From: Psococerastis gibbosa
Lineage: Eukaryota > Arthropoda > Insecta > Psocodea > Psocidae
Direction of reading: 5' to 3'
Assembly (NCBI GenBank): GCA_963971405.1
Contig: OZ020487.1
Span: 34,085,371-34,149,370, forward strand
DNA length: 64,000 nt
This document shows, piece after piece, positions 11,518-22,912 of the stretch. Every line of letters starts with the position of its first letter. Within the stretch, counting starts at the first letter, position 1. A model generated the notes under the pieces. That model saw only the letters and a program-made list of their open reading frames with translations, had not been told where the DNA came from and did no database searches. The position numbers were made by a program, and so were the translations under genes.

Positions 11518-11672
11518 TATAACTGAAGTTAGAGGATAAATAAAAACTGGACTTGGCGGAATTCGAACAGGGCATGTAGTCGAGTGGTTAAGACGACGCT
11601 CCGGTTAGGTGTAGATCATGGGTTCGAGTCCCGCCAAGTCCAGTTTTTATTTACCCTCTAATTTCAGTTGGA
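11518..11672. repeat. Palindrome enclosing a tRNA-like sequence
   Basis: The left arm (11520-11559, ending AAAAACTGGACTTGGCGG) is almost exactly the inverse of the right arm (11631-11671, starting CCGCCAAGTCCAGTTTTT). Between them sits the body of a tRNA-like sequence whose 3' acceptor strand forms the start of the right arm. A transcript of either strand would fold into a ~40-bp stem topped by the tRNA-like region. Confidence 0.8.
11570..11641 (+). pseudogene. tRNA-like sequence (SINE family B head, copy 1)
   Basis: A 72-nt stretch can be laid on a cloverleaf. The acceptor is GGGCATG with CAAGTCC (one A-A mismatch), the D stem is GTC/GAC, and the anticodon stem is ACGCT/GGTGT. The T arm ATGGG-TTCGAGT-CCCGC lacks one pair. 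The A box TAGTCGAGTGG and B box GGTTCGAGTCC fit RNA polymerase III promoters. The anticodon loop CCGGTTA has C instead of the invariant U at position 33, so this is a tRNA-derived retroposon head rather than a working tRNA gene. A diverged relative is at 20100-20215. Confidence 0.65.
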
Positions 11673-12817
11673 ATACTAAAGTTAGCAATAATATGAATTT
11701 AGTAAATTGTATAGATTTGTTGGCGGTAAATTCTCCCGCCAGTTATATGCAGGATGGAGAAGCTCGCTGGTCCAGCACTCCAGCAGTCCATGGTCAATGG
11801 TCGGTGCAAAACCACAGAGTCTAATCCAGAAGATCTCTATGATTTCCCGTGTTTAGGGGAAACCCGTTTACTTTTGTGCGGTCGGCTTCACGCCATCTTC
11901 CGAAATCCCTCAGAAATCGACAAGAAATCTTATGCTACGGCTACAATGGAAAAGACGTCGGTAAATCTAGACTGCGAGAATAGTTCGTGTACACTGTACA
12001 CCGGGCTTTATGTCCAGTTAGTCAAGGGGGTCATTGGTAGAGCGAAATTCGATATGAGCTACGTGTAGGTCTATATGTACAGTATATAAGAAGCCATTTG
12101 AAATATCAACAATAATGCTCTCATCTATACGATTGAGGTGGATTATAAATGGCTGACAAAAGTTGGATTTCTTTTCATGTATTTACTGAAAGCATTGAAA
12201 ACATATTGTTGGCATAAGAGAATGGCTATAAAAATGAAATTGACCAAATTAGCGTTGAACATGATATTCACATGGTAGGTATTTCTATTAATTACAATCC
12301 GCGGCGAAATTTAATTATCCCGAAATTAGGTTAGGTTAAGCTTTATATTCTCGAATAATTTCCGAACCTTCCTCATTAATTTTGTAAACCATTGAATTTC
12401 ATTTGTTTGCTCTTTTACATTATATGCATACAAAACACATCCTACCCAACTTATATTTTACGCTCATATCCTCATCATTAATTTTTCTAAAACAACTATA
12501 CTATTCTAATATTGCCTATGTATAGTCGATGTATTCTTTTACAAATGGTGATGCAATTAACATGAAGTTTATATTTTCATGCCTATGATTGGAACTTCAA
12601 GATATGTAGCTTAAATATACTAGTAGTAGTTTTCTTACAAAATTAGATCATTATGACTTTATTCCCAACATCCTTTATTTATTTATTTTGTTTTTGACGT
12701 GACAACTTCTGATAAATCGATGAGCGCTGGCTGGAATACTAGGTGCATCTACGAAAAAGTGTGAAATGCATGGGCGATGTCCATCCGTGACGCGGGTCCG
12801 CAACGCGGGTTTAAAGC
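11673..12817. other. No gene seen
   Basis: Contains a 104-residue ORF (11754-12068) with no recognised motif. Otherwise anonymous AT-rich DNA. Confidence 0.35.
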
Positions 12818-13640
12818 AAATGTAGAAGATTTATCTCAATTTAAATAACGTGTATACGCATGTCTTCGTCTATTCTTCCTCTTTCAGGTCATGCTATATT
12901 TGTTGTGATAGGGCAAGGAGTTCGACTTTGGGGGGTGGAAACATGAGGAGGTGCGCCCAAATTTGGCCCGAATTTGCCAATTTTCATCGAAAATAGGCCG
13001 TTTTTGGCCGCGTTTTTGGGGTTGTTAATATCAATTTGATAACTTCAAACTACTTTAGTTCTTTTCCACCTTTTTTACTCTTTACAGACATATATTCAGT
13101 TTTACTATCTGTCTCTTCGTTCAGGCTCAGGTGAGTGTATAAGCCATCCGTGTTTCGGCGGAAAACAGGTTGAAAGGGTACTTTTCTAATTACATGCATA
13201 GAGTAAAACAATTCCACAGCCTGCAAATTTCAACCGAACTGAATTTTTAATGTCTCATTAGAAGCAGTATGAATTAAGGTTTCAAGCGAGTATAAATAGA
13301 TAGTTTCGAAATCACTAATTCACCCCTTAAATACGAGTGGAACACAAAATTTTTAAAAAATGACGCATTTCCAGCAATCCCATTTGAATTGCATGGGCGG
13401 GTTTAATTTTTTAATTTTTAATTTTTAATTTTTTGGGGGCGGATGTAAAAGACTTATTTTAATTTAAATTATACCAATGTCTTTGTCTATTCTTCCTCTT
13501 TCAGGCCATGCTATATTTGTGGTGATCAAGCAAGGGGTTTCGCTTTGGGGGGTGGAAACGTCAGGGGGTGCATGATTTTCAACAAAAATTGGCCTCTTTC
13601 GGCCACGTTATACTCTATTTAAAAAATTCAAACTACTTCA
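12818..13640 (+). repeat. Direct duplication, two ~190-bp blocks about 620 bp apart
   Basis: Blocks starting near 12820 and 13442 share GTCTATTCTTCCTCTTTCAG, CATGCTATATTTGT, CTTTGGGGGGTGGAAAC and a GGCC-rich end. They look like a diverged tandem duplication of a longer unit. The CTCTTTCAG in each resembles a splice acceptor, but no ORF follows. Confidence 0.6.
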
Positions 13641-14694
13641 ACTATACGATATGGGACTACTATACGACCATTCACGCACAAGTCATGCGAGCCCCGGAGC
13701 GACCCGCGGTGGTTGCATTTTGTTTTTAAGTAATATTTAGTAATTTAGGCGTTGTCACGTTAAACTATCGTCTGTAAACCGACTTTACAGACCAACCAAT
13801 TTTTTTAAGGATAAACTGTTACTTCATATTACCCATAAAGACATTCATTGAACTCCTTCATGATACACTAAGGTGTTATATTATATGGGAGTATGTATGC
13901 AACAAATCCATAACCCGCCCGCCCAGAAATCTCCTGGTAAAATCTCATAATTAAAGTGTTTCCTCTTCTCTAACTGCCTACATGTCTTAGTGTGTTCTCT
14001 AATTTGTTGGATACGCAGAAGCCTATAATTTCTGAAAGCTTAATTCTTCGATAGATTAATTAAGTAAGCTCACGAAAATAAGGCGTTACAGTCATGTCCC
14101 CCTACTATCGGTAGATACTCGTACGTGTTTTAAACGAGCTTAAAGTACATAAACTTAAATGTTAACACGCGAAATCCTCTCATAATATTTATCGAGGGTA
14201 CACGGTATGGGTGCGTCGCTTGTAAAATTGCTCCAATAGGGGGGAGATACTCGAAAATTGACTCTGAGATAATAGGTATTTGATGTGGATAGTGATGTTC
14301 AAGGAGGTTTCAGACAACACAGTCTTGTCTTTGTAATGCGAACGGGGTTACGTTGCAACTGAAGCACTCTAGTACACACTCGTAAGTACCGTTTGATGTA
14401 TTCAATATTCTTTATTGCCTCCTCATCTCTCATCTTCTGCTTTGACTCACTGGCCTGCTATTGCTTGCCATTTCCTTTTCTATTTCCTCTGTACTATTTA
14501 GAACCTAATAAGAGCTATTGGACATAGCTTGGGGAAGCACAGCTTCTTGTTGAAACTCTTGGTGAACAACGAGATGAGGCGAAAGAGACCATCAGTCTGC
14601 AATATACGTAGTATGAGACGGTGCTGAGGCAGCTGCTTCAGGCTCCAAAGCTCTAGGGAGCACTCCGGTGATTATTTTCTAAGGCCTTATATTA
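13641..14694. other. No gene seen
   Basis: Anonymous sequence with no convincing ORF or repeat. Confidence 0.4.
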
Positions 14695-16450
14695 TTGATT
14701 TTGGCAATAAAACGTAACATAGGGACCGATATTTTTAAAATTTCTCAACAAATGCAATTCCCGCACTAGGCTACTAATAGTCCATAGTGAACATATTATG
14801 ATTTCCCCCCTGAACTTTTTGTATGCTGGCCAAAGAGCAACAGAGTTCAGCTTTCAAATCTCGATCCACGACATTCTTCTTCAAGTTACAGCTGGCTGGC
14901 AGCAACACGTGGCATCGATGCCTCCTATCGCCTCGATCCTGTCACGCCCTCTTCAGCTCCACGTATGTATTGGCCCCAACATCCTCCATTGAATTTGGCA
15001 ATGAAAACGTAACATAGGGACCGATATTTTTAAAATTTCTCAACAAATGCAATTCCCGCACTAGGCTACTAATAGTCCATAGTGAACATATTATGATTTC
15101 CCCCCTGAACTTTTTGTATACTGGCCAATGAGCAACAGAGTTCAGCTTTCAAATCTCGATCCACGACATTCTTCTTCAAGTTACAGCAACACGTGGCATC
15201 GATGCCTCCTATCGCCTCGATCCTGTCACGCCCTCTTCAGCTCCACGTATGTATTGGCCCCAACATCCTCCATTGAATTTGGCAATGAAAACGTAACATA
15301 GGGACCGATATTTTTAAAATTTCTCAACAAATGCAATTCCCGCACTAGGCTACTAATAGTCCAAAGTGAACATATTATGATTTCCCCCCTGAACTTTTTG
15401 TATACTGGCCAAAGAGCAACAGAGTTCAGCTTTCGAATCTCGATCCACGACATTCTTCTTCAAGTTACAGCTGGCTGGCAGCAACACGTGGCATCGATGC
15501 CTCCTATCGCCTCGATCCTGTCACGCCCTCTTCAGCTCCACGTATGTATTGGCCCCAACATCCTCCATTGAATTTGGCAATGAAAACGTAACATAGGGAC
15601 CGATATTTTTAAAATTTCTCAACAAATGCGATTCCCGCACTAGGCTACTAATAGTCCATAGTGAACATATTATGATTTCCTCCCTGAATTTTTTGTATAC
15701 TGGCCAAAGAGCAACAGAGTTCAGCTTTCAAATCTCGATCCACGACATTCTTCTTCAAGTTACAGCAACACGTGGCATCGATGCCTCCTATCGCCTCGAT
15801 CCTGTCACGCCCTCTTAAGCTCCACGTTTGTATTGGCCCCAACATCCTCCATTGAATTTGGCAATGAAAACGTAACATAGGGACCGATATTTTTAAAATT
15901 TCTCAACAAATGCAATTCCCGCACTAGGCTACTAATAGTCCATAGTGAACATATTATGATTTCCCCCCTGAACTTTTTGTATACTGGCCAAAGAGCAACA
16001 GAGTTCAGCTTTCAAATCTCGATCCACGACATTCTTCTTCAAGTTACAGCAACACGTGGCATCGATGCCTCCTATCGCCTCGATCCTGTCACGCCCTCTT
16101 AAGCTCCACGTTTGTATTGGCCCCAACATCCTCCATTGAATTTGGCAATGAAAACGTAATAGGGACCGATATTTTTAAAATTTCTCAACAAATGCAATTC
16201 CCGCACTAGGCTACTAATAGTCCATAGTGAACATATTATGATTTCCCCCCTGAACTTTTTGTATACTGGCCAAAGAGCAACAGAGTTCAGCTTTCAAATC
16301 TCGATCCACGACATTCTTCTTCAAGTTACAGCTGGCTGGCAGCAACACGTGGCATCGATGCCTCCTATCGCCTCGATCCTGTCACGCCCTCTTCAGCTCC
16401 ACGTATGTATTGGCCCCAACATCCTCCATTGAATTTGGCAATGAAAAGGT
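14695..16450 (-). repeat. Six-unit tandem array containing RTE LINE 3' ends
   Basis: Units recur at the landmark GGGACCGATATTTTT at 14722, 15018, 15301, 15596, 15880 and 16162, i.e. spacings of 296, 283, 295, 284 and 282 bp. Each unit includes, on the minus strand, the end of an RTE-like ORF2 (MEDVGANTYVE, then RIEAIGGIDATCC) and its 3' GAAGAA tail, matching the LINE at 26357-26612. The remaining ~190 bp is non-LINE sequence. Long units carry an extra TGGCTGGCAG and short ones lack it, in the order L S L S S L. ORFs reported here are repeats of the same frames. Confidence 0.9.
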
Positions 16451-16660
16451 AACATACTCATATTTTTCAGCTTCGCCGCTATAGTGTCCACTATTTGTTG
16501 ACCTTCATAATGGGGTATACAATTTTTCAACAAATGAATTTACCATTAGCCTACCAACATAAGGGTCTACACAGTAAATTTACGATTTTTATCTATACTG
16601 GCCAAAGAGCAATAGAGTTCACCATTCAAATCTCAATCCACGGCCACAAACCTATTAGAA
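16451..16660 (-). repeat. Degenerate seventh array unit
   Basis: Keeps scattered blocks of the array monomer, for example CTGGCCAAAGAGCAATAGAG and ATTCAAATCTCAATCCACG, but is interrupted and diverged and lacks the LINE part. Confidence 0.65.
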
Positions 16661-16940
16661 TAGCCTTTTGCCGGATTTGGTGCAGTGGTCACCATGCCAC
16701 CCCCGGCAAGGTGGTGACTTCAAACCCTTTTCCGTCCATTGTTCCATATCTTCCTATCTCCAATAACTCCTTTGAAGACTGCAAAAAAAAAAAACTTTCT
16801 TCGTAAATTATGCATTTTCTCACTTGAAATGTTAATATTCTAAGAAATCACCATAAACTGCATAATACTGATTTTATAGAATAACAGTAAGTCCGTGGGG
16901 GAAATAGCGTGCAGTACGTCTCGAGATGAAGTCTGCATAA

Positions 16941-17152
16941 GACTAGACATGTAGCGTAGTGGTACGGACTCTGACTTTCACCCGAAAGGTTGTTGGTTCG
17001 ACTGCTACACTTCCTACATTTGCTGGCCATGCATCGGAGAGCATGTAAAGCACGGCGGTCCTTCCTAGTTGAGTGTAAGAGAGGGCTTTATGGCCCTAAC
17101 TCCGCTAGGTTGGCTTAGTAATAGAAACAACAAAAAGTCCTTATTTATTTAT
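16941..17152 (+). mobile_element. SINE-like tRNA-derived repeat, family A, copy 3
   Basis: Best-preserved copy. The head is ACATGTAGCGTAGTGGTACG with B-box region GGTTGTTGGTTCGA, the body ends CTAACTCCGCTAGGTTGGC, and the tail is AAAAAGTCCTTATTTATTTA. Internal RNA polymerase III promoter elements indicate tRNA ancestry; mobilisation would depend on a LINE reverse transcriptase. Confidence 0.85.
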
Positions 17153-17406
17153 TCAAAAGACTATTCTTAGATTATAATGTCGCCGTGGAACCAGAAATTA
17201 ACTAATTCGACCCAAAAACATCGACAGTCCTTTGTTTACAAAAAACGTGAGTAATTTACCTCATTATACTATTGTATTTATCGAAAAAAGACCAAAAAAT
17301 CGATTTTATAATGATGGAAAAAACGGCGGTTCGACAGTTCTTTCACATCTAAATTTGGATTTAGCCTACTTTGTACACATAACATCACACCATCACACCT
17401 CATGGT

Positions 17407-17584
17407 CAAGGACGGATACAGGGGGGGGGGTAGGGGGGGGGGTAGCTGCCCCCCCCCCCCAAAAATTAGGTAAATCTATTGTAATTTAAGTTATTACGCT
17501 CTAATTTAGTCGATCCTACATAAGTTTTTCCTATTTTGACCCTCAGCTACCCCCCCCCCCCAAAATGGGCTGGATCCGTCCCTG
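17407..17584. mobile_element. hAT-type MITE with 8-bp target duplication
   Basis: Terminal inverted repeats CAAGGACGGATACAG and CTGGATCCGTCCCTG are flanked by identical 8-mers CTCATGGT (17399-17406 and 17585-17592). An 8-bp duplication and CAGGG-type ends are typical of hAT elements. Inside, G runs at the left mirror C runs at the right around an AT-rich centre. No coding capacity. Confidence 0.9.
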
Positions 17585-17592
17585 CTCATGGT

Positions 17593-19018
17593 GTTCATTG
17601 TTCAGATCCTTTTTTGACAGACTTGGGAATGCTTCAAAATACATGTACTGTATAACTAGCAACCGCAGGCCTATGAAATCTAATACCTGTTTATACCAGC
17701 TTGATATCTTGTTACCACATTCAAAAGAGTTAGAGACGAACTTTAAGGCTTTAATAAGTACCTGCTGTAAAGCTCAAAACACTACTTTACATAATAAGTA
17801 CACCACTATCTAACAATATATAGCCCTACTTCTTCCAATTTATGGCTAATTACCGTGAAATGTGAAGCTTTCTTCTCTGATATCCTGCCTGGGGGTACAG
17901 CAAATTTCTAAAAACCAAAAGTTTAATATTTGCATATGACAGGAAGTCATAGGCTTACTCTTGATTTCACCATCAACATCAACAAGAGTTTGCCAATTAT
18001 TTGAGTATCTATAGGTGCTTTCAGTATGTACTGTATAGGTATATTTACCATTGCAAGCGTTGTAAAATTGACTTGATTATTTTAGTGTATATAGTGATAC
18101 AGTACTGTATATACACCATAATATAAATGATTATAAAATATGTAAGCGAAACAATTTCGTATTAAGAGGATATGGAAGCGTTGAATATTGGCACCTCAAA
18201 ATGTAATACTTAATATTTTTTACTCACTTTACGAAGCAAGTTAATAAAAATTTGGTCTCTTTGTCTTACAAACCACATCGGGATCCGTCATTTTGACAAT
18301 GCTAGAATCAATACAGTTGTAATTGAGTTAGGCTACAAACATTCTAATTATGTATTTGCAATGTTCAGTACATTTTTGTCACTTGCACCCCTTGGTCTCT
18401 AGATTAGTAATAACTTGCTAGGTAAATTTAACATAAAAAAAGGAATAAAAACATCAGATTTCGCTTAGGGTGCCAATTTTTTACGCTCCACATCCTTTTA
18501 ATTAGTGACTTCGTCATTCGTAGAAGTGCCATGATTTCTAGTTAAATTTATAAATAAAAGCAAAATAAACATATGATATATATATGATATATGATTTGTT
18601 CTTAGTATTGTACAGTGGCAAGGGAGGAACCTTTGCAAAATTCCAGGAAATTTACAAAAATATATTGTCTTCAATTGATGCCCCGGATAAATAGGCTATA
18701 CTAAAAATCAACAAACAAATGAGGTTTAGAAATTCCATTTTATCTCTTTACCATCGCGTGAAAATAACATATCCAGGGAAACTAACAAAGAATTTAAACA
18801 ACATGCCACATATCTCAGCAATCACAATTAAAGAGACACTGCATTTTTTACAAAGTTAATAGAAATTTTAAAAGAAAATTTAAAAGGAAAATGCGACACA
18901 GCCAAAATGGCAATGAGCAAATGATGTATGCTCTAACCTTTTTTTGTGCAAAATTTATTAAAGAAGTTGAAGGAGGTCATTGCAATCGAGAAATCTATAT
19001 TATTTTAAGAGATCCTTA
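17593..19018. other. No gene seen
   Basis: AT-rich anonymous DNA; the small ORF at 17565-17813 has no recognisable motif. Confidence 0.35.
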
Positions 19019-19422
19019 GCTTTCAATTAATTCTGTCACATGTTAGGTACCCATTATTTTTTCCCCGCTACGATAAATCATTTTGCAAGGCTTTAGAATG
19101 AATCGTGGCAGCTTAAAGTATACCTTATAAATAATAATGTCCTGATAGAATTTCTATTAACCTAGGCCCATTGGTCCCGTTTCCAATGCCAACGGCCCCA
19201 TGGATTTCAGACATTACCTATAATGTTTCCAAACGAATTTTTGGCTATAGGCAAACTGGCATACGTCCTCGATGTCAACCTACAAGCGATAATGGACAGG
19301 CTGAGACAAGTTAACCACTGACGCAATGAAACAGCTAGGAGGAAACTTAATCAAGTCCAGATATGAGTCCAGCTAAAAGTAAACTCTTTACAAAAATTGG
19401 TAACACATTAAGATTGTACATA

Positions 19423-19760
19423 CAGGCCGTAAGAAATTGGCAGCCCGAATGCTTTTTATTTTTTATTTAATTAACTAAGCATGTTATTAAAGATTTGACT
19501 CATCAAAGTTTAAGAAGACTACTTCATGCATCATATTATAAGATATTTTTAATTTTCGAAATTGTAGTTTTTTCCAGAAACATGCAAATATTTTATAAAC
19601 AATAACTTTTCACGTATTATCAATTGTATAAAAAAACTATAATTTCGAAAACTAAAAATACGTTATTATATACAACTTTGATGAGCCAAATCTTTAATAA
19701 CATGCTTAGTTAATTAAAAAAAAAGTGTTAAATTTCGGGTTGCCACTTTCCTATGGGCTG
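19423..19760. mobile_element. TA-flanked foldback MITE (mariner-like by target only)
   Basis: Ends CAGGCCGTAAGAAATTGGCA and the inverse of CAGCCCATAGGAAAGTGGCA form terminal repeats flanked by TA on both sides. Further inside, TTAATTAACTAAGCATGTTA and its inverse extend the pairing, so most of the element folds on itself. A TA duplication suggests Tc1/mariner, but no transposase is present. Confidence 0.7.
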
Positions 19761-20099
19761 TACACTCTTAATAGATAAATAAAATTGTATTATTAGTGTG
19801 TAAAAGTGTATAATTGTAAAAGTATTCCACAAAGATAAAAGTGCCCTTCAGCTTTCAATTAATTCTTTCTCACGCAGGTCACCCATATATTTTCATAGCC
19901 ACTGTGGGATATCATTCTTCAATGCTTTGGGATAGGACAAATAGTGGCAGCTAAGAGTAATTTTTGAGCAATAATTGGTAATCTATTGATAATCAGTGAA
20001 AATTGACTATTAAGAGAAGCTTTGTTTTATGCAAAAAAGTTGAGCTGGCAGACTTGTGTAGCTGTGCTAACCTGTAAAGAAATTAGAATCTTTTCGTTG

Positions 20100-20215
20100 A
20101 TCATCGTCTCTGGGATGAGCTGAGGGGTTAACACGATGCTCCGGTAAAGTATAGATCGTGGGTTCGAGACCCACTGGATTCAGTTTTTCCCGATACCCTA
20201 TTTCAGGTACAAAAC
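20100..20215 (+). mobile_element. SINE-like repeat, family B, copy 2
   Basis: Shares with 11570-11671 the order GATGCTCCGG..AGTATAGATC, GGGTTCGAGACCCAC (B box), GGATTCAGTTTTT and CCCTATTTCAGG. It lacks the inverted left arm seen at 11.5 kb, showing that the arm is not an inherent part of the family. Confidence 0.65.
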
Positions 20216-20730
20216 CGATTGACTGAAAAAGTGTTCTATAATTTTCAATTAATTCTTTCACCCATATATTTTCTTTCCCGTTTCTCTAAGTCATTTGTGG
20301 GACTGTAAATAACAGAATACCGACTGTGGGGTAAAGGAGTAACCGGCACGAAGTTCACCACATCCCTAGAGTTTGCCACGTTTGCTCGACTTCTCCAAAC
20401 ACTTTACTTTATTACTTTGTTTCAAAACAATACAAATGCTGGCTGCTGGATTAGTTGTGCCGCCTGCGCAATTCAAAAACTTAATTTCAAATTCAGCCGG
20501 CTCCCCTGAGTTAACCCTTGGAATTAGTTCTTTTTAAGTAGGCCTAAGGATCCGTTTGAATAAATTCTCATAAGCCGTCAGGTTGACTAACTGAATAATA
20601 AACAAAATAGGCCACCAAAAATTTAAGAAAACTCTACACTTTAAAAATCATTGATAAATTTTCATAACAAGTGAAAAAAAAAAAAAAAACAGACTTATAT
20701 TATGCGGGGGCTAGTCACTCACTCACTCGC

Positions 20731-20925
20731 TCAACTATCAACTGAAGGTTGATGGTTCGAATCCCACACATTGCCAAGTTTTCTATATAGCCTAGGAAGG
20801 CATGTTCCAAGGCTGGTAAGCATCCTGTGATACGAGAATGCGGATTCCGTGCATCGGACTTTTAGGGGAAGCCTTGCAGCCACGACGGGATTTGTTTCTT
20901 CGACAATTAAATAAGCAATCATAAA
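20731..20925 (+). mobile_element. Possible SINE fragment, family C
   Basis: Begins with a B-box-like GATGGTTCGAATCCCACA followed by a ~150-bp body (AAGGCATGTTCCAAGGC, GTGCATCGGACTTTTAGGGG) and an A/T-rich end. No second copy exists in the window, so assignment rests on the polymerase III motif alone. Confidence 0.4.
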
Positions 20926-21756
20926 ATATTAATGGCAAGCGCATCGTAAGGTAATGGTGTAGGTAGACTTCAATACGAAATATTTTAAAGATAAACTAAA
21001 ATGTTTTAATAATGGCAGGGAAATCTTCAATTTAATTATAAATAGGCATCAACTTAATTTAAAATAAATTGAAATTTCATGAAAATGATGACCAAAATTC
21101 CCGCACGCTTTCAACATTAATTAAATAAATTGACGTGATTCCTGATCCTTCAATTTTCAATGTAGGGGGTGAAATTCTGAGAGGATTTTGAAAACGAAAA
21201 GTTATAAGGTTTCCGAGGTTTTGTGGAGAAATGTTAGATTTTCTGATGGCAAAAGATCGAAATTTGAGATTCACGGCAAAGGGTTTCCTTCCCTGGACCA
21301 TATTTGGTAAGCTGCTTTAAAAACCGCAGTGAAGATCCCATCTGCGTGGCAAAAGAGAGCGTCCGATAACTAACCAAATATTGACAAAGGTGATTAAGCT
21401 AACTCAGCAGTGGGCCTCCTTTAACAAATGCAAACAGGAGCTTTTAACTTCTCCTCCATTTCAAAGCCTTTTCACTTAATAAAAACCGCGGAAAAATCTT
21501 ATCTTAACTGACAGCCCTTTTCAATTCATTCTTTTGATGTTACAAAAATAAAGAACGTTTAATGTCAAAAAAATAATGAACTGTTTCTAAAAAAATTCAA
21601 AATGATTATTTAATTTTTTTTTTCTTTGCGAGCCAACCTTGATAAGGTATTACCCGCACTGATCCCTTATGGTTAGGTTAATATTTATCTATTTATTTAT
21701 GTATATTTAGTATATTTTAAATGCATAACATAGGCAGGTGTTTTACCATATAACAA
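20926..21756. other. No gene seen
   Basis: AT-rich anonymous DNA. Confidence 0.4.
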
Positions 21757-22020
21757 TATAGTCAATGACCCACTACCTATTAACCGACAAGAGACTCGCG
21801 TTCAAATATCCCATTCCCATCAAATTCTCCTAATCTTCCTTCTCCTAACTCTATAGATTTCTAAGTGACGCGTGAGCGTTGACAGATCCACAGCGAATGC
21901 AATAATTAAAATATCCAATGCAAAATAGTTTCTAAACATTTTACACGAGTCTCAATTTAAACTATTGCAATAAAACCCGCAGACGGAAGCATATAATAGG
22001 TGTCTTATCATAAAATATAT
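21757..22020 (+). repeat. Isolated monomer of the ~265-bp satellite
   Basis: Aligns along its whole length with the tandem units at 22913-23690 (GACTCGCGTTCAAATATCCC, GTTGACAGATCCACAGCGAA, AATAAAACCCGCAGACGGA), but is about 900 bp upstream and more diverged. Confidence 0.8.
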
Positions 22021-22139
22021 TACACCTAGTCAATTTATAAATTTTTGGGAGATTCATCTACTGTATACCTAGGCTATATTGAGATGGCGACCAATGTTTG
22101 ACTTTCAGATAATTTCTTCACAACTTTTCATTTCATGAC

Positions 22140-22530
22140 CCCTTGAGTCCAAAATCACCTTCCGTTCAAAATGTTATATATATATACAGTATGTATGTAT
22201 ACATGCACTGTATATCGATTTTAGGAAACACTAACTTCCGTAAATATTATCCGATTTTGATGAAACTTGGCACAAGTATTGATCATATAAATGTCTTGAT
22301 CGAGTTCATTAACCAGCTAGATCCACTATTTAGTTAAAAGATGGCGGCCGATTGAAACCTTATATAATTCATATCTCAGTTTATATTGGTCGCAGAAGAA
22401 TGAAATAAAATCTGACTGGAAGCCCGTATTGTTATCTGCGATAATGGTGATCAACACTTTTTACGACAAATCAACCATTTTAAGATGGCGTCCAGTCAAA
22501 GTGAAAATAATTTGATAAGTAAAAGATCAT
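22140..22530 (+). repeat. Dispersed repeat family G, copy 1
   Basis: Contains CCGATTTTGATGAAACTTGG, then AAAAGATGGCGGCCGATTGA, ATGAAATAAAATCTGACTGG and AAGATGGCGTCCAGTCAAAG. A minus-strand partner is at 24895-25090. Confidence 0.65.
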
Positions 22531-22740
22531 AATCGGCATTTTGGTTCGAAATTTGGAACACAAGAGTGTTTTGTGTGTTGATGTTGTGGTCGGAAAAATA
22601 ATAAAGTACACCATTTTTTATTTTTTATTACACACATATAGCGTATACCTAGGTAGCTTAAAGGAAAAGCAGGGTCTGCTGCATGTCCCTACACCTAATC
22701 GGCCAGAGCCGACAGGGATTTTTTTTCTTTCTTTAAAAGG

Positions 22741-22912
22741 TTAAATCGCATACAAACAATTTAATGAATGTCTCCAATTAACCTATTCAATCGCCTCACT
22801 AAGTCACCTAATAGGTATTTTTGTCGAGTTACGACATGACTCCGACCGCAAGGTGTGTATGCAGGTATATACTCGCACAAGTATAAGCACGCTACCTTAC
22901 CTTGCCACCGAA
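22741..22912 (+). repeat. Dispersed repeat family D, copy 1
   Basis: Order of blocks: GGTTAAATCGCATACAAACA, TTTAATGAATGT, CAATCGCCTCACTAAGTCAC, GAGTTACGACATGACTCCGA and ACTCGCACAAGTATAAGCAC. The same order occurs at 43561, 54145 (minus), 55965 and, degraded, 56487. At CCTCACTAAGTCACC this copy preserves the uninterrupted site occupied by a MITE in the 54-kb copy. Confidence 0.8.

Larger units (their letters stand above)
19019..20310 (+). repeat. Three spaced copies of a ~100-bp repeat (family H)
   Basis: Segments beginning AGCTTTCAATTAATTCT occur near 19019 and 19853, and TTTTCAATTAATTCTTTCAC near 20238. Each continues with CAC..ACCCAT..TATTTT and (first two) a CTTT-G-TAGGA/ATGA..GTGGCAGCT block. 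The foldback element 19423-19760 lies between the first two and a SINE head inside the interval before the third. Confidence 0.5.

Noticed and set aside
11570-11641. Functional tRNA gene (anticodon GGT)
   Set aside because: Position 33 is C instead of U, the acceptor and T stems have mismatches, and a relative with a retroposon tail exists at 20.1 kb; a tRNA-derived repeat is more likely.
15226-16129. Several similar 64-76-residue ORFs on both strands
   Set aside because: They are the same frames repeated in each unit of the tandem array and include part of a dead LINE C-terminus.
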